A stretch of 64,000 bases of DNA from Plasmodiophora brassicae (lineage: Eukaryota; Endomyxa: Phytomyxea; Phytomyxea; Plasmodiophorida): the NCBI GenBank assembly GCA_036867785.1, contig CP145411.1, forward strand, positions 1,791,649 to 1,855,648, read 5' to 3'. Both the position numbers and the translations under genes were made by a program. Each line of letters begins with the position of its first letter. Positions within the stretch are counted from its first letter, which is position 1. The notes below the pieces were generated by a model. That model searched no databases and was not told where the DNA came from. It worked only from the letters and a program-made list of their open reading frames with translations. This document shows, piece after piece, positions 22,928-34,036 of this stretch.

Positions 22928-24037
22928 ATGGGGAAGAACTACTACGCCCTGCTGGGCGTTAGCCGCCTGGCGTCGGATGTCGACATCAAGCGCGCGTTCC
23001 GCAAGCTGGCCCTGATCTGGTAGGTTCGGGCGCACGCGGTGCACGTGTGTGCACGCACCGACGCCCCGTTGCCCGTAGGCACCCGGAGCGGAACCCGACG
23101 GACGCCACGAACGCGCGTCGCAAATTTGACGACATTTGCGAGGCATACACCGTGCTCATCTCCTGTAAGTGTCACACCGTGCATGCACGCGCCGTTGTCG
23201 TTGAACGGAGCGCGGGCAGTGCCAACGCGTGCCATCTACGACCTGCACGGCGAAGACGTCCTGAAGCGCGGGCAGCCGGACGGGCAGGGCGGTTTCCAAG
23301 GCGCCTGGGCCATGAAGGACAGCAGCGAGGAGGTGTTCAGCAAGTTCTTTGGCGCCAACAACCCGTTCATGGTCGACGCGGCTCTGCTTGCCAGCGGGCA
23401 GCAACCGTCACGAGCGCTGGCTCCCGTCGAACCGATTCGGGTCGTCCTATACGTGACCCTCGAAGAGGTGTATACCGGGTTCCTGCGCACAGTCACGGTT
23501 ACGCGCCAGATCGTGGCACCGGACCAGCAGACCACACTGGATCAGCCGGTCGACCTCCAGGTCCACGCGCAAAGGCGATTGCTTCCGTCGTGTACCCCCT
23601 GACCAGGTATTGTGCAGGTACCGATTCGCCCGGGTATGGCGGCGGGCACCCGCGTCCTGTTCCGAGGCATGGGGAATCAGACGTTGATGCACACGGGTGA
23701 CATCGAGGTGGAGGTCCAGCTGGCCCCGCACCCGACCTACCGCCGCCAGGGCAACGACCTCATCGTCCGCCAGTCGGTCTACATTGCCGATGCGCTGGGC
23801 GGCGGCCTCGTCCGCGTACCCATGCTGGACGGTCGCACACTCAGCGTCCCCATCGCCCAAGTCGTCTGCGCCGGATCCCACAAGAAGATCGCGGGCGAGG
23901 GCCTCGTCGGGCCCGACGGGCAGCGCGGCGACCTGTTCGTCGAGTTCAACGTCACGTACCCCGACCAGATCCCGTTCGACAACAAGGTCGCCATACGAGC
24001 GCTCCTTCCTGCGCCGATCGCCCCGTCACGCTCCTAG
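22928..24037 (+). CDS. DNAJB13-like J-domain protein (flagellar radial-spoke type), HPD changed to HPE
   Basis: Four exons (22928-23019, 23079-23164, 23220-23560, 23618-24037), ~312 aa (human DNAJB13: 316). The J domain starts [17 protein letters not shown] and its loop is HPERN where class II J proteins have HPD. DNAJB13 and its Chlamydomonas relative RSP16 also lack HPD. Next comes [12 protein letters not shown] and [14 protein letters not shown], the B13-type linker, then two C-terminal peptide-binding domains ([55 protein letters not shown]). RSP16/DNAJB13 is a radial-spoke component, so the gene fits a flagellated zoospore. It could instead be a general class II DNAJ with a decayed HPD, but the linker favours B13. 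Confidence 0.85.
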
Positions 24038-24192
24038 GGCGGCGTTGTGGCGCGGACGCGCGCAGATCTCGACACTGCCTAATGCACACACTGTCGGACA
24101 ATGCGCAAATGTGCGGCGCAAATGCAGTCGCGCAGTGAAGGTTCATCCAGCACACTGAATGCTGCGGCCGTGCGTCGCGGGTTGCTGCTGCC

Positions 24193-26854
24193 CTACCGTG
24201 GGCCACCGGGCAGCTTCGGCGCTGCTAGACGGCGGCGGACGGGGCGGTCGGCGTCGGCGTCGAAATAGATGTGCACGTTGCCGGGTTTGTCCCGGAACTC
24301 GGACCGCCCCAACCGCGGTGATCGTCCCGTGTCGGATGGCGGATGCTTGTCGCTGCCCAAATGGTGGTCGACGCGATGACCTTGCTGATGAGCGATCCTG
24401 TGCGAGCCAGTGCTGCCTTCGTCGTCGACGCCGCCGTCGTCGCCGTCGACCTTGCGGCGGCGCGCACCAATGGCGATCTGTTCGTGTTGGAGGAGCAGGA
24501 ACTCAGTGAAGGCCATCCAGTTACGATACGCGCGGTCGCGCGCCATTGGCCACCCTTGGTATGCCTGGTCGTCATCATCGTCGGCATGCTCGGCGCTCCC
24601 GCGCAGCAGGTCGCATTGCACACCCCGACTGTTATCCATGACGCACCTCCAGGCTCTCTCCAGTTGCAGCTCGACCTCGTCGACCATATCATCGTCGTCT
24701 TCTGACGCAACCACATCGTCATATTCGTCATCGTACTCCTCCTCCGCTTCGTTTTCGTCGCCCGACGTTGTCGTCACCCCCGCTCGAGGGGCCGGTCGAC
24801 CTCCTGGCGCGCCCCCATCCAGGACGTCATCTTCCTCTGGTTCAGCACCCGCCGACGAAGCCATGGACGACGAATCGTCATGGAACGCGTCAAAGTCGTC
24901 CCGTGCTGGCAACTGGAACGCCGCCTGGTCGTCGTTGTCGTCGGCCGCGTCTGTTTTCTGTCGGGTCGTGATGTCCTTCCGGCCACCCGCACCAGCGACC
25001 GTGTCGTTGCCGGCGACCACGCGCTCCTCGGTCTGCGCTGTCGCATGCTGATCCGGACGCGCCGCCTTGTACCCCGAGCGCAGAGCAGAGGCAACGAGCA
25101 CGGCGCCCCCCGCTCGTAGCAGTTCCGAGGACGATAGCGATCGGCGGTGTGGGCGCCGCTGGCCCCGTTGCGGCTCAGGTGACCTGGCCTGGTGCTTCGT
25201 CGCTGTGACGACGCCGGCGCGCCGCGTCTGCTCGGAACGCCAACCCGGTTCATGCTGTGGCGGCGCGCCGTCGTCGCCCGCGAATGGTGGCAACAGGTCC
25301 TTCCCCGCCAGCACCTGGACGTGTTCCGGCTGCGCCTGCCCGCTGACCTGCACCGCTGTGATGAACGGGGCGCCGTCGCCCTTCGGGTCCATTCCGGGCC
25401 CGCCCTTGTTCGCAACGTGGAACTCGGTCCGCATGGCGCCGATCATCGTGTCCGGCAGCAGGGAGAAGTCGCTCATCGTCTTACGGTTCTTGGGCGTCTC
25501 CGTGGCCGTGACCTCCCCCGACACGGCTCGTCGGGAGGAGCGCCGCCGCCGCCGGTTCTGTGCCTCGATGGACGCGAGCTGGCGAGCGCGACGCGCGATC
25601 TCCTCCTCCGATGTCAGCAGGTGCGTCGAGAACGAGTCCGCCAGCACCTCCTCCGTCTTCTGCCATTCCGTCTTCTCGGCCTCGAACGCGCTCTTCAGCG
25701 CGTTCACCTCGCGCTGACTGCGACACACACACACCGCGTTGTCAGATCGCAGGACGGGGCGGGCGCCGCGATACACCGATTACTGTTCCGCCTTCAGCTG
25801 GTCGATCGTCTGATGGAGCGCGGCGATCTGCGAGCGGAGGCCCTCCTCGCCGGCGACGAGCGCTCTGGAGACGGACGACGCCGACAGCGAATTGTCGAGG
25901 CGCTGCTCCAGGCTGGCGATGCGGGCGCGTAACGCGTGCACCTCGACCTGGTGCTCGTCGGCGGAAAGACCCTTCTCCTCCTTCAGCGACTTCATCTGCT
26001 CGCGCATCTCCTTCACCTGCCGGTGCAGGCGATCGGCCAGCTCGGCCTGCTTCAGGCACTCCGCCCTGCTGCTGTCCAGGTCGTCGTTCAGCAGCTGGAC
26101 CTGCAGGATTGGCAGGTCAGGATTAGGGCCCAGCCGTGCCATACGCGCCGTCCCCTACCTGCATATCGAACGTCTTGCCGCGGTGCACGAGCTTCGCGTT
26201 GGCTTCCTGGAGCAGCCGGTTCCATTCGGCGGCCTCCAGGCGACCGTCGCCGTCGAACCGGATCCGGGACCCTTTGCGCTTCAGGTCGGGTTTGTAGTCG
26301 GCCGGGTACGTGGCCAGCGACACGCCGTGCAATTGCCTGGAGTCCAGGACGCGGTCCTTGTCGTACTGGGCGATCAGGGCCTTCAGCGCCAGGACCTGGT
26401 CGTAGTACTGGCGGCGCTGGTCGCAGAGCAGCGCGTTGCGCCTGTCGATCTGCGCCGTCATGTACAATTCTTGCTGGTCGCGTTCGGCAACGACGGCCTC
26501 GAGCTCCACGACGTACTGGCGGGTGTCCTGCACCTCGCGCTCCATGTCGGCGACGCGCTGGTCGCATCGGTGCATGAGCGCGGCACAGTCCTGCAGCGTC
26601 CACAGCCGGGAGACGACATCGTCGAACAGCGACGCGATCGCCTGCGTCAGGTGGACCTGCGGGGCCTGGGCGCCGTCCAGCGATGACGCGGATAGCAGGG
26701 CGTCGCTGACGGCATTCAGGTCCAGCAGGTCGGGCAGGACCGGCAGACGTTCGTTGGTGGTGCTGCCTGTCGCCCCCTCCACCGTCGTTGTCCGATCGTC
26801 GACGTCGTAGTCGTCATCGACATGGCCAGGTACCGGCCCGATGGACGTCGTCAT
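24193..26854 (-). CDS. Large coiled-coil protein with acidic C-terminal region, function unknown
   Basis: Three exons (26854-26159, 26100-25784, 25717-24193), ~845 aa; introns 58 and 66 nt, phases agree. Residues ~70-400 are heptad-rich coiled coil (for example QRVADMEREVQDTRQYVVEL, then LHRQVKEMREQMKSLKEEK and LRARIASLEQRLDNSL). The second half is low-complexity: Arg-rich linkers, then Asp/Glu runs (EEEYDDEYDDVVASEDDDD) and a basic tail ending RRLAAPKLPGGPR. No domain was recognised. Such proteins are often cytoskeletal or basal-body scaffolds; that is only a guess. Confidence 0.75.
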
Positions 26855-27060
26855 CACGACAGCGGCGGTGCCTTGCCCATGATTAGACGTCGGTGCCGTT
26901 TATTACAGCGGTCGTGGGGCGGGTACCGTGTGCGACCTGAAACGATACGTCGACGTCACGTACCACGCCTGACCGTCGTGACGTCATGCCTTCCGCTGTG
27001 GAACGTACGCTGGCGTATCGGAATGACGTCAGTTCGCCAACAAAACGTCACTGGCCACCG

Positions 27061-27544
27061 ATGCGCTCCCTCAGCAGCATTGTCGTCGTGCTGGCCGCGA
27101 TCGGCATCGTGTTGTCGGTTGTGGTGCCAAGAGGTCACGCGGCCTGGCTTCGCACGGAATCAGGCGGGGTCGATGATCACCACGAAGACGGGGAGAAAGT
27201 ACGGCCCATCAGGATGCGCACGCGCACGCAATTGGTCTGCTAAACGCGCGCGCTGCCTGCTACAGGACATACATCGGCACAGTTTCAAGCACGACGACTC
27301 GGACAGTGCGACGACGACCGGGAACGTCCAGGTGACAGGTAACGGGAACGCGCGCCCGCCCCCCGCCGTCCGTTGCTGAACCTCTCGACCTGTAGGCACG
27401 GACACGCTGAACGGGAACTACTTTCACGAGTACGGCCACGACGACGAAGACGACGACCTCGACATGGGCGGCGATGACGACGGCGCGCACCACCACCACC
27501 ACCACGGGCTGTTCGGCCTGTTCGGCCACGACGACCACTTCTAG
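27061..27544 (+). CDS. Small secreted His/Asp-rich protein (119 aa)
   Basis: Three exons (27061-27198, 27266-27338, 27396-27544); introns of 67 and 57 nt with gtacgg and gtaacg donors, phases consistent. The N-terminus (MRSLSSIVVVLAAIGIVLSV) is a clear signal peptide. The mature part has many His and Asp/Glu: DDHHEDGEK, HRHSFKHDDSDS, HEYGHDDEDDDLDMGGDDD, then six consecutive His and GLFGLFGHDDHF at the end. This composition suggests divalent-metal binding outside the cell (Zn, Cu or Ni), or a cell-wall or effector role. No homologous family recognised. An alternative 31-nt first intron was rejected as too short. Confidence 0.72.
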
Positions 27545-27717
27545 GCGCCGCCCTATGATATTTGCTGCGCGCGTCCCGTATCATACATTTGGGAAACGAC
27601 CTGTTCGCATGTGCGTTCCTGTTGCGCGCTGTGGGCGTTGTTGCACGGCCAGGTCGCCTCGCCCCCCGCCATGGCGGAGTCCGCCGTCGGAGTCGCCCTG
27701 ATCATTGGCGCCGTGCG

Positions 27718-30141
27718 ATGCGCCTGGCCGCAGCCTGGCGCCCTTCGAGGCGCAACTGTACGTTGGCTGCCTGTCGCACGCGCGTTAACACCTTGACGTC
27801 TGCGCTCGGTGCTCCTCGTCGCTGCTCCCACGCAGCGCAGCACGACGCACCGGTCCGACGCGGGGCGCCTCGGCCGTCTCCGCCGACGGCTGCGTTCTTT
27901 CAGCATCCATCTGTCCCGCTGGCGATTCAGGTCCTGCGTCATCCCGGCACGGATCCTCGTCAGGCATGGGCCGTGTTCGAACGCGTCGTCGACGGGCGAT
28001 CCCCGGTCGCCGTCCCGTTCTTCATGCGCATGCTGCAATTCTGCCAGCGCGCCCTGCCGTCCAAGGCCGCGGAGGTCATGCGCGCCGCGATCGCCCAGCG
28101 CGTCCCGGTGGACGAGGCCCTGTTCTGCACGTTCCTCGCAGCGTGCAAGCGTGCGGTTCCTGCGCTGGACCGCGACGCCCTCGACCTGTACCAGCGCGCT
28201 GGACCCATCACCCATAACGTTCTGTGCAGCCTTGCTGGGGTTTGCCGGGCGGCCCACAATCCCGAGTCGGCGCTGCCGCTCGTGTCGGACGCTGCCGAAC
28301 ACGGCGTACAGATCAGCGATGTTCTGCTATCCGTGTTCGCCGCGTGCTGTGCCGAAGCGCACAGCGCGCTGGGTGCCGCGACGGCCGCGCGTATCCTGGG
28401 CCTGATTCGATCCAACCGGATCGCCCCGTACCGGAACCATCAGCTGTACGCCAACCTGGCCAAGGCGTTCCTGTCGCAGAAACGATTCGACGACGCCGTC
28501 GCCATGATCCCGTTCCTGGATTCCATCGGCATGCCGCCGACTCAGCACCTGTTCGGGATGGTCATTGGCGCGCTCGTCAACGACGGCGCCGTCGCCCCAG
28601 CGATGTCCGTCTTTCATTCGATGCGAGCGCGATGCGTCTCGTTGCTGCCCGAAGTGTTTACCAGCCTTGTGACGTCGTGCGGCAATGGCGGCCACCTCGA
28701 CCCGCTTCAGACGCTGTACGCGTACGCCGTCGACGCCGATCAGGCCGTACTGCAAGACGCCTATATCGTCTCTGCATTCATCGTGGCATTCAGCCGGTGC
28801 GGCCGCGTCGACATCGCCCAAGTCGTGTTCCGGCGGGTGCCGGGCCCAAGTGCGGCCGTGTCCAGCGCCATGGTCAGCGCGCTGACCAGCGCCGAGCGTA
28901 TCGACGACGCCCTGGACGTGTTCCAGGCGATGGTTGAACGCGGCACGGCGCCCCCCGGCCGAACGTTCGCCGGCCTTGTCACTGGCTGTGCCCGGCATTC
29001 CACGCTCGGCCCGCTTCAGGCATTGTACCAGCATGCGACCCGCTCGAACCCGGCGCTCCTGGACGACACGTTCATTCTGAGTGCATTCGTGTACGCGTTC
29101 GGCTGCTGGTCGGACCTGGCCACGGTGCGGTCGTTGCACGAGTACGCGGCGGGTCGCCCGATCACGATCGACGAGGCCGTCGTCAGTGCGTTCGTCAGCG
29201 CGTACGCCCGGTGCGGGCAGCTCCACGAGGCGGATCGTCTGCTGCTGCGCTCCGCACCGGGCCTGTCTGGGTACAACGCCATGATCGCGGCATACGGTCG
29301 CTGCGGGATGCTGTCCGATGCGGTGGCCACGTTCGCCCGCCTGAAGCAGTCGGGTCTGAAACCCGACGCGCGAACGCTGACGTCCCTGCTGTCCGCCTGT
29401 GCACACGCCGCGGATTCGCAACGCGCCCAGGCGCTGATGTCCGAATTCGAATCGCAATGGAAGGTCCAGCTCGACGGTTGGCACCGGAACTGCCTGATCG
29501 ACCTGCGATGCAGGCTGGGCGATCTGGACCTGGCCGAGCAGATGGCCAGGACGTCGCCGACGAAGAACATCGTGGCCTGGCTGCCGATACTGTCGGCCTG
29601 TCTGACGCTCGGCGACCTGGGCCGGGCCGAGCGCTGCTTCGCTGCCCTGCTCCTGTTGCCAGTGTCTCGGCCGCACCTGCTGACCGCGTATGACATCATG
29701 GCCGACATCTATGCCGCCGCTGGTCGCCAGGCCGACGTGGACCGCCTGCGGGCCGACCTGCATGCCAGGGGCCTATCCAGCGTTCCTAGTCGCACGTCGC
29801 TGGTGCTCGCCAGCCGGACTGTGCAATTCCGATGCGGTGACGATGATGATGATGATGGAGGTGACGTTCCCAGCCTCCTAGCGCAGGACCTGTCAAGCCG
29901 GGGCACCGACGCCGCTGCCTTGTTCCGGTGCCACAGCGAGCTCAGGGCAGTCTCGTACGGTCTGGAGGCGGTTCCGCCCGGCGACCCAATCTACGCGACC
30001 AAGACCACGCGCGTGTCCGCTCAGTGCCACGATGCGATCGGGCGCGCCTCGGCTCTGTACCGCCGCGAGATATCGATCCAGGAGGCGACCAGGTATCACC
30101 GGTTCCGCAACGGGCAATGCTCCTGCCAGGGGTATCGGTAG
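27718..30141 (+). CDS. PPR protein with DYW-type C-terminal domain (organelle RNA editing type)
   Basis: Single exon, 807 aa from the ATG at 27718; the frame is open back to 27562. The N-terminus (MRLAAAWRPSRRNCTLAACR) looks like a mitochondrial targeting peptide. Roughly 15 PPR repeats follow (for example VVSAFVSAYARCGQLHEADR, GYNAMIAAYGRCGMLSDAV, LKPDARTLTSLLSACAHAA). The tail matches the E/DYW arrangement: CHSELRAVSYGL carries the deaminase HxE, and the end is YHRFRNGQCSCQGYR (plant consensus ends DYW). In the zinc motif the usual CxxCH reads VSAQCH, so the first cysteine is Ser. Plant DYW proteins deaminate C to U in organelle RNA. This one may be catalytically impaired. A GAT-repeat lies at ~29840. 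Confidence 0.92.
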   Translation: MRLAAAWRPSRRNCTLAACRTRVNTLTSALGAPRRCSHAAQHDAPVRRGAPRPSPPTAAFFQHPSVPLAIQVLRHPGTDPRQAWAVFERVVDGRSPVAVPFFMRMLQFCQRALPSKAAEVMRAAIAQRVPVDEALFCTFLAACKRAVPALDRDALDLYQRAGPITHNVLCSLAGVCRAAHNPESALPLVSDAAEHGVQISDVLLSVFAACCAEAHSALGAATAARILGLIRSNRIAPYRNHQLYANLAKAFLSQKRFDDAVAMIPFLDSIGMPPTQHLFGMVIGALVNDGAVAPAMSVFHSMRARCVSLLPEVFTSLVTSCGNGGHLDPLQTLYAYAVDADQAVLQDAYIVSAFIVAFSRCGRVDIAQVVFRRVPGPSAAVSSAMVSALTSAERIDDALDVFQAMVERGTAPPGRTFAGLVTGCARHSTLGPLQALYQHATRSNPALLDDTFILSAFVYAFGCWSDLATVRSLHEYAAGRPITIDEAVVSAFVSAYARCGQLHEADRLLLRSAPGLSGYNAMIAAYGRCGMLSDAVATFARLKQSGLKPDARTLTSLLSACAHAADSQRAQALMSEFESQWKVQLDGWHRNCLIDLRCRLGDLDLAEQMARTSPTKNIVAWLPILSACLTLGDLGRAERCFAALLLLPVSRPHLLTAYDIMADIYAAAGRQADVDRLRADLHARGLSSVPSRTSLVLASRTVQFRCGDDDDDDGGDVPSLLAQDLSSRGTDAAALFRCHSELRAVSYGLEAVPPGDPIYATKTTRVSAQCHDAIGRASALYRREISIQEATRYHRFRNGQCSCQGYR

Positions 30142-30377
30142 CGCCCTCTATTTATCGTACACACAGCGAACGATGTGTGCTCGACCTACGACGAGAACGA
30201 GGACCTAGTAGCGTCGTAGTCGGCATGATCGTCTGTCTAGATGACAGGGCGCAGACCAACGCGTCTAGCAGATATCGTGCGCGTTTACGTATACGGGTAT
30301 CGCCGAGATCAGGTGCAAATTGCTTGACGCTCGGCAGCACTCGATGGTATTGGACGCGACGGTTTCCGCCGAGGTTG

Positions 30378-30963
30378 TCACTGTGCGCTTCCCAGGCCAA
30401 TCACGCCGCACGCGACCCGACCTGTACGAACGTCGTCAGACACGTTGCCTAGGCAGATCGAGGAGGATCAAGGGGGTCGCATGTACCTCCGGCGTTGCCG
30501 GTCGTCTTCGACAGTTCGTGGCCGCCCTTACCGAGGTCATCGACGCCTGCAGACGACACGTCAGGTTTGGCCTGTTGTGGACACGCAGCAACAATACGGT
30601 ACCCTCGTGAACGACGAACGCGCGTCCAACAATGGAGTATTGGCCCGTCAGCGACAGCTGGCGATCGACGATATCGACGACGGCGACGCCTTCGGCATTG
30701 GCGGTGATGTTGCCAAGGTCGCCGACGTGCCGCTCGGTGTCGGCGGGCGCGCCATGCGTCTTGCCGAACGGATTGTAGTGCCCGCCGGTCGATGCGCACC
30801 CTTGCGTCGTGTCGCCGTGCTCATGGACGTGGAAGCCGTGCTGGCCGGGCGTCAGCCCCTCGATCTTGCCCGTCACCTTCACCGGGTCACCGTCCGATCC
30901 CTGCGACAGGGTCACCAACCCATGGACGCCTTCGCCGCGGATCACACAGACGCCCTTGCGCAT
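30378..30963 (-). CDS. SOD1: Cu/Zn superoxide dismutase
   Basis: Three exons (30963-30603, 30546-30487, 30421-30378) encode 154 aa, exactly the usual SOD1 length; introns 56 and 65 nt. Metal ligands are all visible: [10 protein letters not shown] (two Cu ligands), [12 protein letters not shown] with the bridging and zinc histidines, ERHVGDLGN with the zinc His and Asp, and AFVVHEG with the last Cu His. The second and third exons supply [20 protein letters not shown] and the C-terminal GVIGLGSAQ. No targeting peptide, so probably cytosolic. It converts superoxide to H2O2 and O2. Confidence 0.95.
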
Positions 30964-31408
30964 CGTTCAACGACCTGCGGTCCACCCCCTCCCGGCTTCG
31001 CCGAACCAATCCGCGCTTGTCCGCCGTCCCGCTGCCCAAACCCGCGCGGACAACTCGCGGTCCGGACCGTCCGCTGCCCGTGCGCTGTCCCGCGCAGACG
31101 CAGTCGCGCGTTGCTCGGCGCGCATTGCTCAGCAGACACACGGCACTGCGCGCAGGCCGCCGCTTCCTTCGGGCGGTCGACGCATGACGGGAGGTCGTTC
31201 GGCAGACCCCCGACGACGGTATGCATCCGACACGCGGGTGTCTCCTCCTCGCCTGCTGCGACATGCTCCGTCGACTCGGGCGTCATCGCCCTTTTGTGGG
31301 TGCGCACTGCGCTTGCGGTACCCGATGCGGTCCACTGAACGAATGCTGTCTCAAGAGCGCGCACGTTGCATTTACCCGTCGGGCGTGGCTGTGCTATCGA
31401 CGTCGGTG

Positions 31409-32775
31409 TCATACGAATGCCGAGCTCGTGATGAACAGGACGACGGATAGCCAGGCGGCCGCGGTCGCTGCTACAGCTGCTGTAGGTGACAGGGCGGACG
31501 CCGACGACGCTGGAGGCGTTTCATAGCGGATTGGTCGCGTTCGCTGACGGTAACTGTCTAGTACGTGGCGGGCCGCCAACGTCGTCGTCACTCCAACGAG
31601 TATGGCTGCTCGACGACGCAGGAAGGGTGTTGCGCGCGGGGAATCGCGGCCATCGTCCGGCGGGCAGGTTTTGGTGCCGACCTGTGGCCAACGGCGACCG
31701 ACAGCAATCCAGGCGGCGACGACACCGACCCCCAGAACATGTGCGCGATCAACTTTCGACGGTTGCGGTCCACCAGCAGCACTCCCTGGCGTTGACGTTG
31801 ACGCCGTCGGGTCCGCGTGGGCACGTGGCTTCCGCCGCCCAGCCCCCGTTGTTGGGCCCTCGACCTGCTGCCGTCCTCCTGCTTTTCGACGGAGCGGTTG
31901 CTTTGAACAAGGACCCGCCGGAATGTTGGGCCGTGGGCAACGAACGACGGCTCCCTCGGTCATGATCGGGTTGGGCACGACGCGGGATCGCTGCTTTCGA
32001 CTATGCGGTACCCAAATCGTGAACTCGGTCCGGACCGGCATGTAGGGCGACCGCGCTCGCATGCGGATCTCGACGTCACTGCCGGACGCGTACACAATGT
32101 CGACCTGGACGCGCACGGCGCCCTGGCGCTGCAGCGCCCTGATCTCGTTCTCGACGGACGCCTGGGGCCCCTGATTCGAGGCCGGGTGCTGCGGGATCAG
32201 ATTCAGGCCCGAGTCGCACCTGGTGGCGTCCGTCAACGACAACATCGAGTACAGGCACACGCAGCGCAATCGTACTGTTTGTGGGAATGCATGATGATAT
32301 GACCGGCGTGATAACCGGGGACCGGATGCCGAACGTCGGTCCAGGCGAGTAATTTCGCAGCGTACTTCTGCCGGTTCGTTCGCAACCGGGTAGGCGCACG
32401 TGCCTGGGTGATCGATAACGACTCCATAGCGGACGTTAACGACACTTCGGGATAGACGCCGTGCACACGAACAACGCGGGCGCGGGCGTCGGTCTCGTAT
32501 GTGAACCCGTTCGTCAACGTCGTACGCTTGCGACCCTCGACAATCTGGTCATCTGGGTACAGGTCGTTGCCATTCAGGATGGCGTCGTTCAAGCGCTGCC
32601 GCAGGGCTCGCAGGTCGCGTTTGTCATCCGGGAGACGCAGGAAATCCTGCATATACTTTGGCAGCTCGCCTACAATGGGGTCGTCGCCCACACACTCAAC
32701 GACCACTGCCGCTGCTAGGGCCAGCCACAGTACAGCGAAGGCATACACAGCGGCCGACGAGGGGCGCGGCGCCAT
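31409..32775 (-). CDS. Secreted DNA/RNA non-specific (NUC/EssD-like) endonuclease
   Basis: Two exons (32775-32276, 32219-31409), ~436 aa; intron 56 nt, phase agrees. The N-terminus (AAVYAFAVLWLALAAAVVV) is a signal peptide. The nuclease core reads GYHAGHIIMHSHKQCD, then NLIPQHPASNQGPQASVENE and GAVRVQVDIVYASGSDVEIRM, matching NUC-type beta-beta-alpha metal nucleases (GHL catalytic His, N.vPQ...N). The canonical DRGH Arg is not evident. The C-terminal ~170 residues are Pro/Ser/Arg-rich and end with a hydrophobic tail (TAAAWLSVVLFITSSAFV), as in GPI-anchored or membrane-anchored surface proteins. Extra introns in the tail region cannot be excluded. A role in nucleic acid scavenging is plausible. 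Confidence 0.75.
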
Positions 32776-33172
32776 CGCCGCCCTCCTTCAAACAGTTGTC
32801 CAACGGTGCCTCTAAATCGGGAGTGGAATTCATTACTGCTGTCGGCGGCAGGCCGCCAGGCCCGCGCTTCCCGCAACACGGCATCAGGTCTAGCGAAGGT
32901 TCAGGTTCCCCTTTGACTGTGCACTCCACGTTAAACCAGAGTCGAACAACTGCCAGCCAACGTCTGCGTAACCGCCATGGCGCCTAGCTGCTCGAATCAC
33001 GTTTCATTTAGGACGTCTCTACCGAGGTACACTGAGCGACGCGGCATCATTGGCCGGCCGTACTCGCGAGCGTAGATATCGTCACGATCGCCAGCGCGCA
33101 TCGAGGAACGAGCGGAGCAGGTTGCAGTACAGGTACGACCGTACCCTGCCATTGTTGCACAGCAGGACGAAG

Positions 33173-34036
33173 ATGGTGGTCGCAGCGTTGGCACTGGTTG
33201 GCGTTCTGGCGCTGGTGGGTGCAGGCGCTCGAGGCGACAGCAGCGAGGCGATGATCGAACAGCTATCGGCGCGCCCGTCATGGAGCGCATCCTGCTTTGA
33301 CATGAAGTACTCGGGGGTGGCTGTCAGTGATCGACGTGTCCTGACGGTTCAGCGCGGTGCCGGCACACCGGACTCATACCTGGCCACCATCGTCATCAAC
33401 GAGACACTGTACATGAATGGCGGATGCAATCCCGCGTTCGCCATGGTCACAAACACGTTCCGCCTGGGCATTGCCAAGCAGGTCGCCTCGCCAACGGCAA
33501 CCACCCCAGGCGCCCTGGACATCGACCTGGTCCCACTGCAGGTCGTTGTGCACTTTGAGAGCGACCTGGCGGCCTCGTTCTTCTACACGCTGTGCCCCGG
33601 CATCGACGGGTTCGTCCCGGATGAGGTGACGTCTCTGGACATCACGACCAGCGGGTGCGGTGCGATATTCGCCGGCACGACTCAATGTCCAACCCGCTAC
33701 ACGTCCTGGGCCTTGAACGACAAGCTGGAGCTTGCCGATGTGTTTGTTCCGTTCAACCCGGGCGCCGCCTGCAACCAGGACAATCGGGCCGCCGATCTGG
33801 ACGATCAGCCAATGTACAGCCCGGCACCACTGGCGACCACGGCTACCAAGGTGACGCAACCTTCCGCGGAATCGCAGCCTGGGAACCCGTCTAGCGGGTC
33901 CGGTGGTGGACAGGCGGTTGCTTCGGGTACAGGACACGATGCCACAGCAACGTCATCGGCCAGTCCGGTCCGCACTCAATCGGTCACGGCTGGTGTCGCC
34001 GTCACGCTGCTCGGCGTCATTGCAATCTCATTGTGA
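33173..34036 (+). CDS. Secreted Ser/Thr-rich surface protein, probably GPI-anchored (287 aa)
   Basis: Single exon. The start MVVAALALVGVLALVGAGARG is a signal peptide. The ectodomain has ~8 cysteines and an N-glycosylation sequon (NETLY). A Ser/Thr/Gly-rich stalk (NPSSGSGGGQAV, ATATSSAS) leads to a hydrophobic C-terminus (TAGVAVTLLGVIAISL) with no following cytoplasmic tail, the pattern of a GPI signal. No family recognised. It lies within a run of secreted-protein genes (27-46 kb). Confidence 0.8.
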   Translation: MVVAALALVGVLALVGAGARGDSSEAMIEQLSARPSWSASCFDMKYSGVAVSDRRVLTVQRGAGTPDSYLATIVINETLYMNGGCNPAFAMVTNTFRLGIAKQVASPTATTPGALDIDLVPLQVVVHFESDLAASFFYTLCPGIDGFVPDEVTSLDITTSGCGAIFAGTTQCPTRYTSWALNDKLELADVFVPFNPGAACNQDNRAADLDDQPMYSPAPLATTATKVTQPSAESQPGNPSSGSGGGQAVASGTGHDATATSSASPVRTQSVTAGVAVTLLGVIAISL

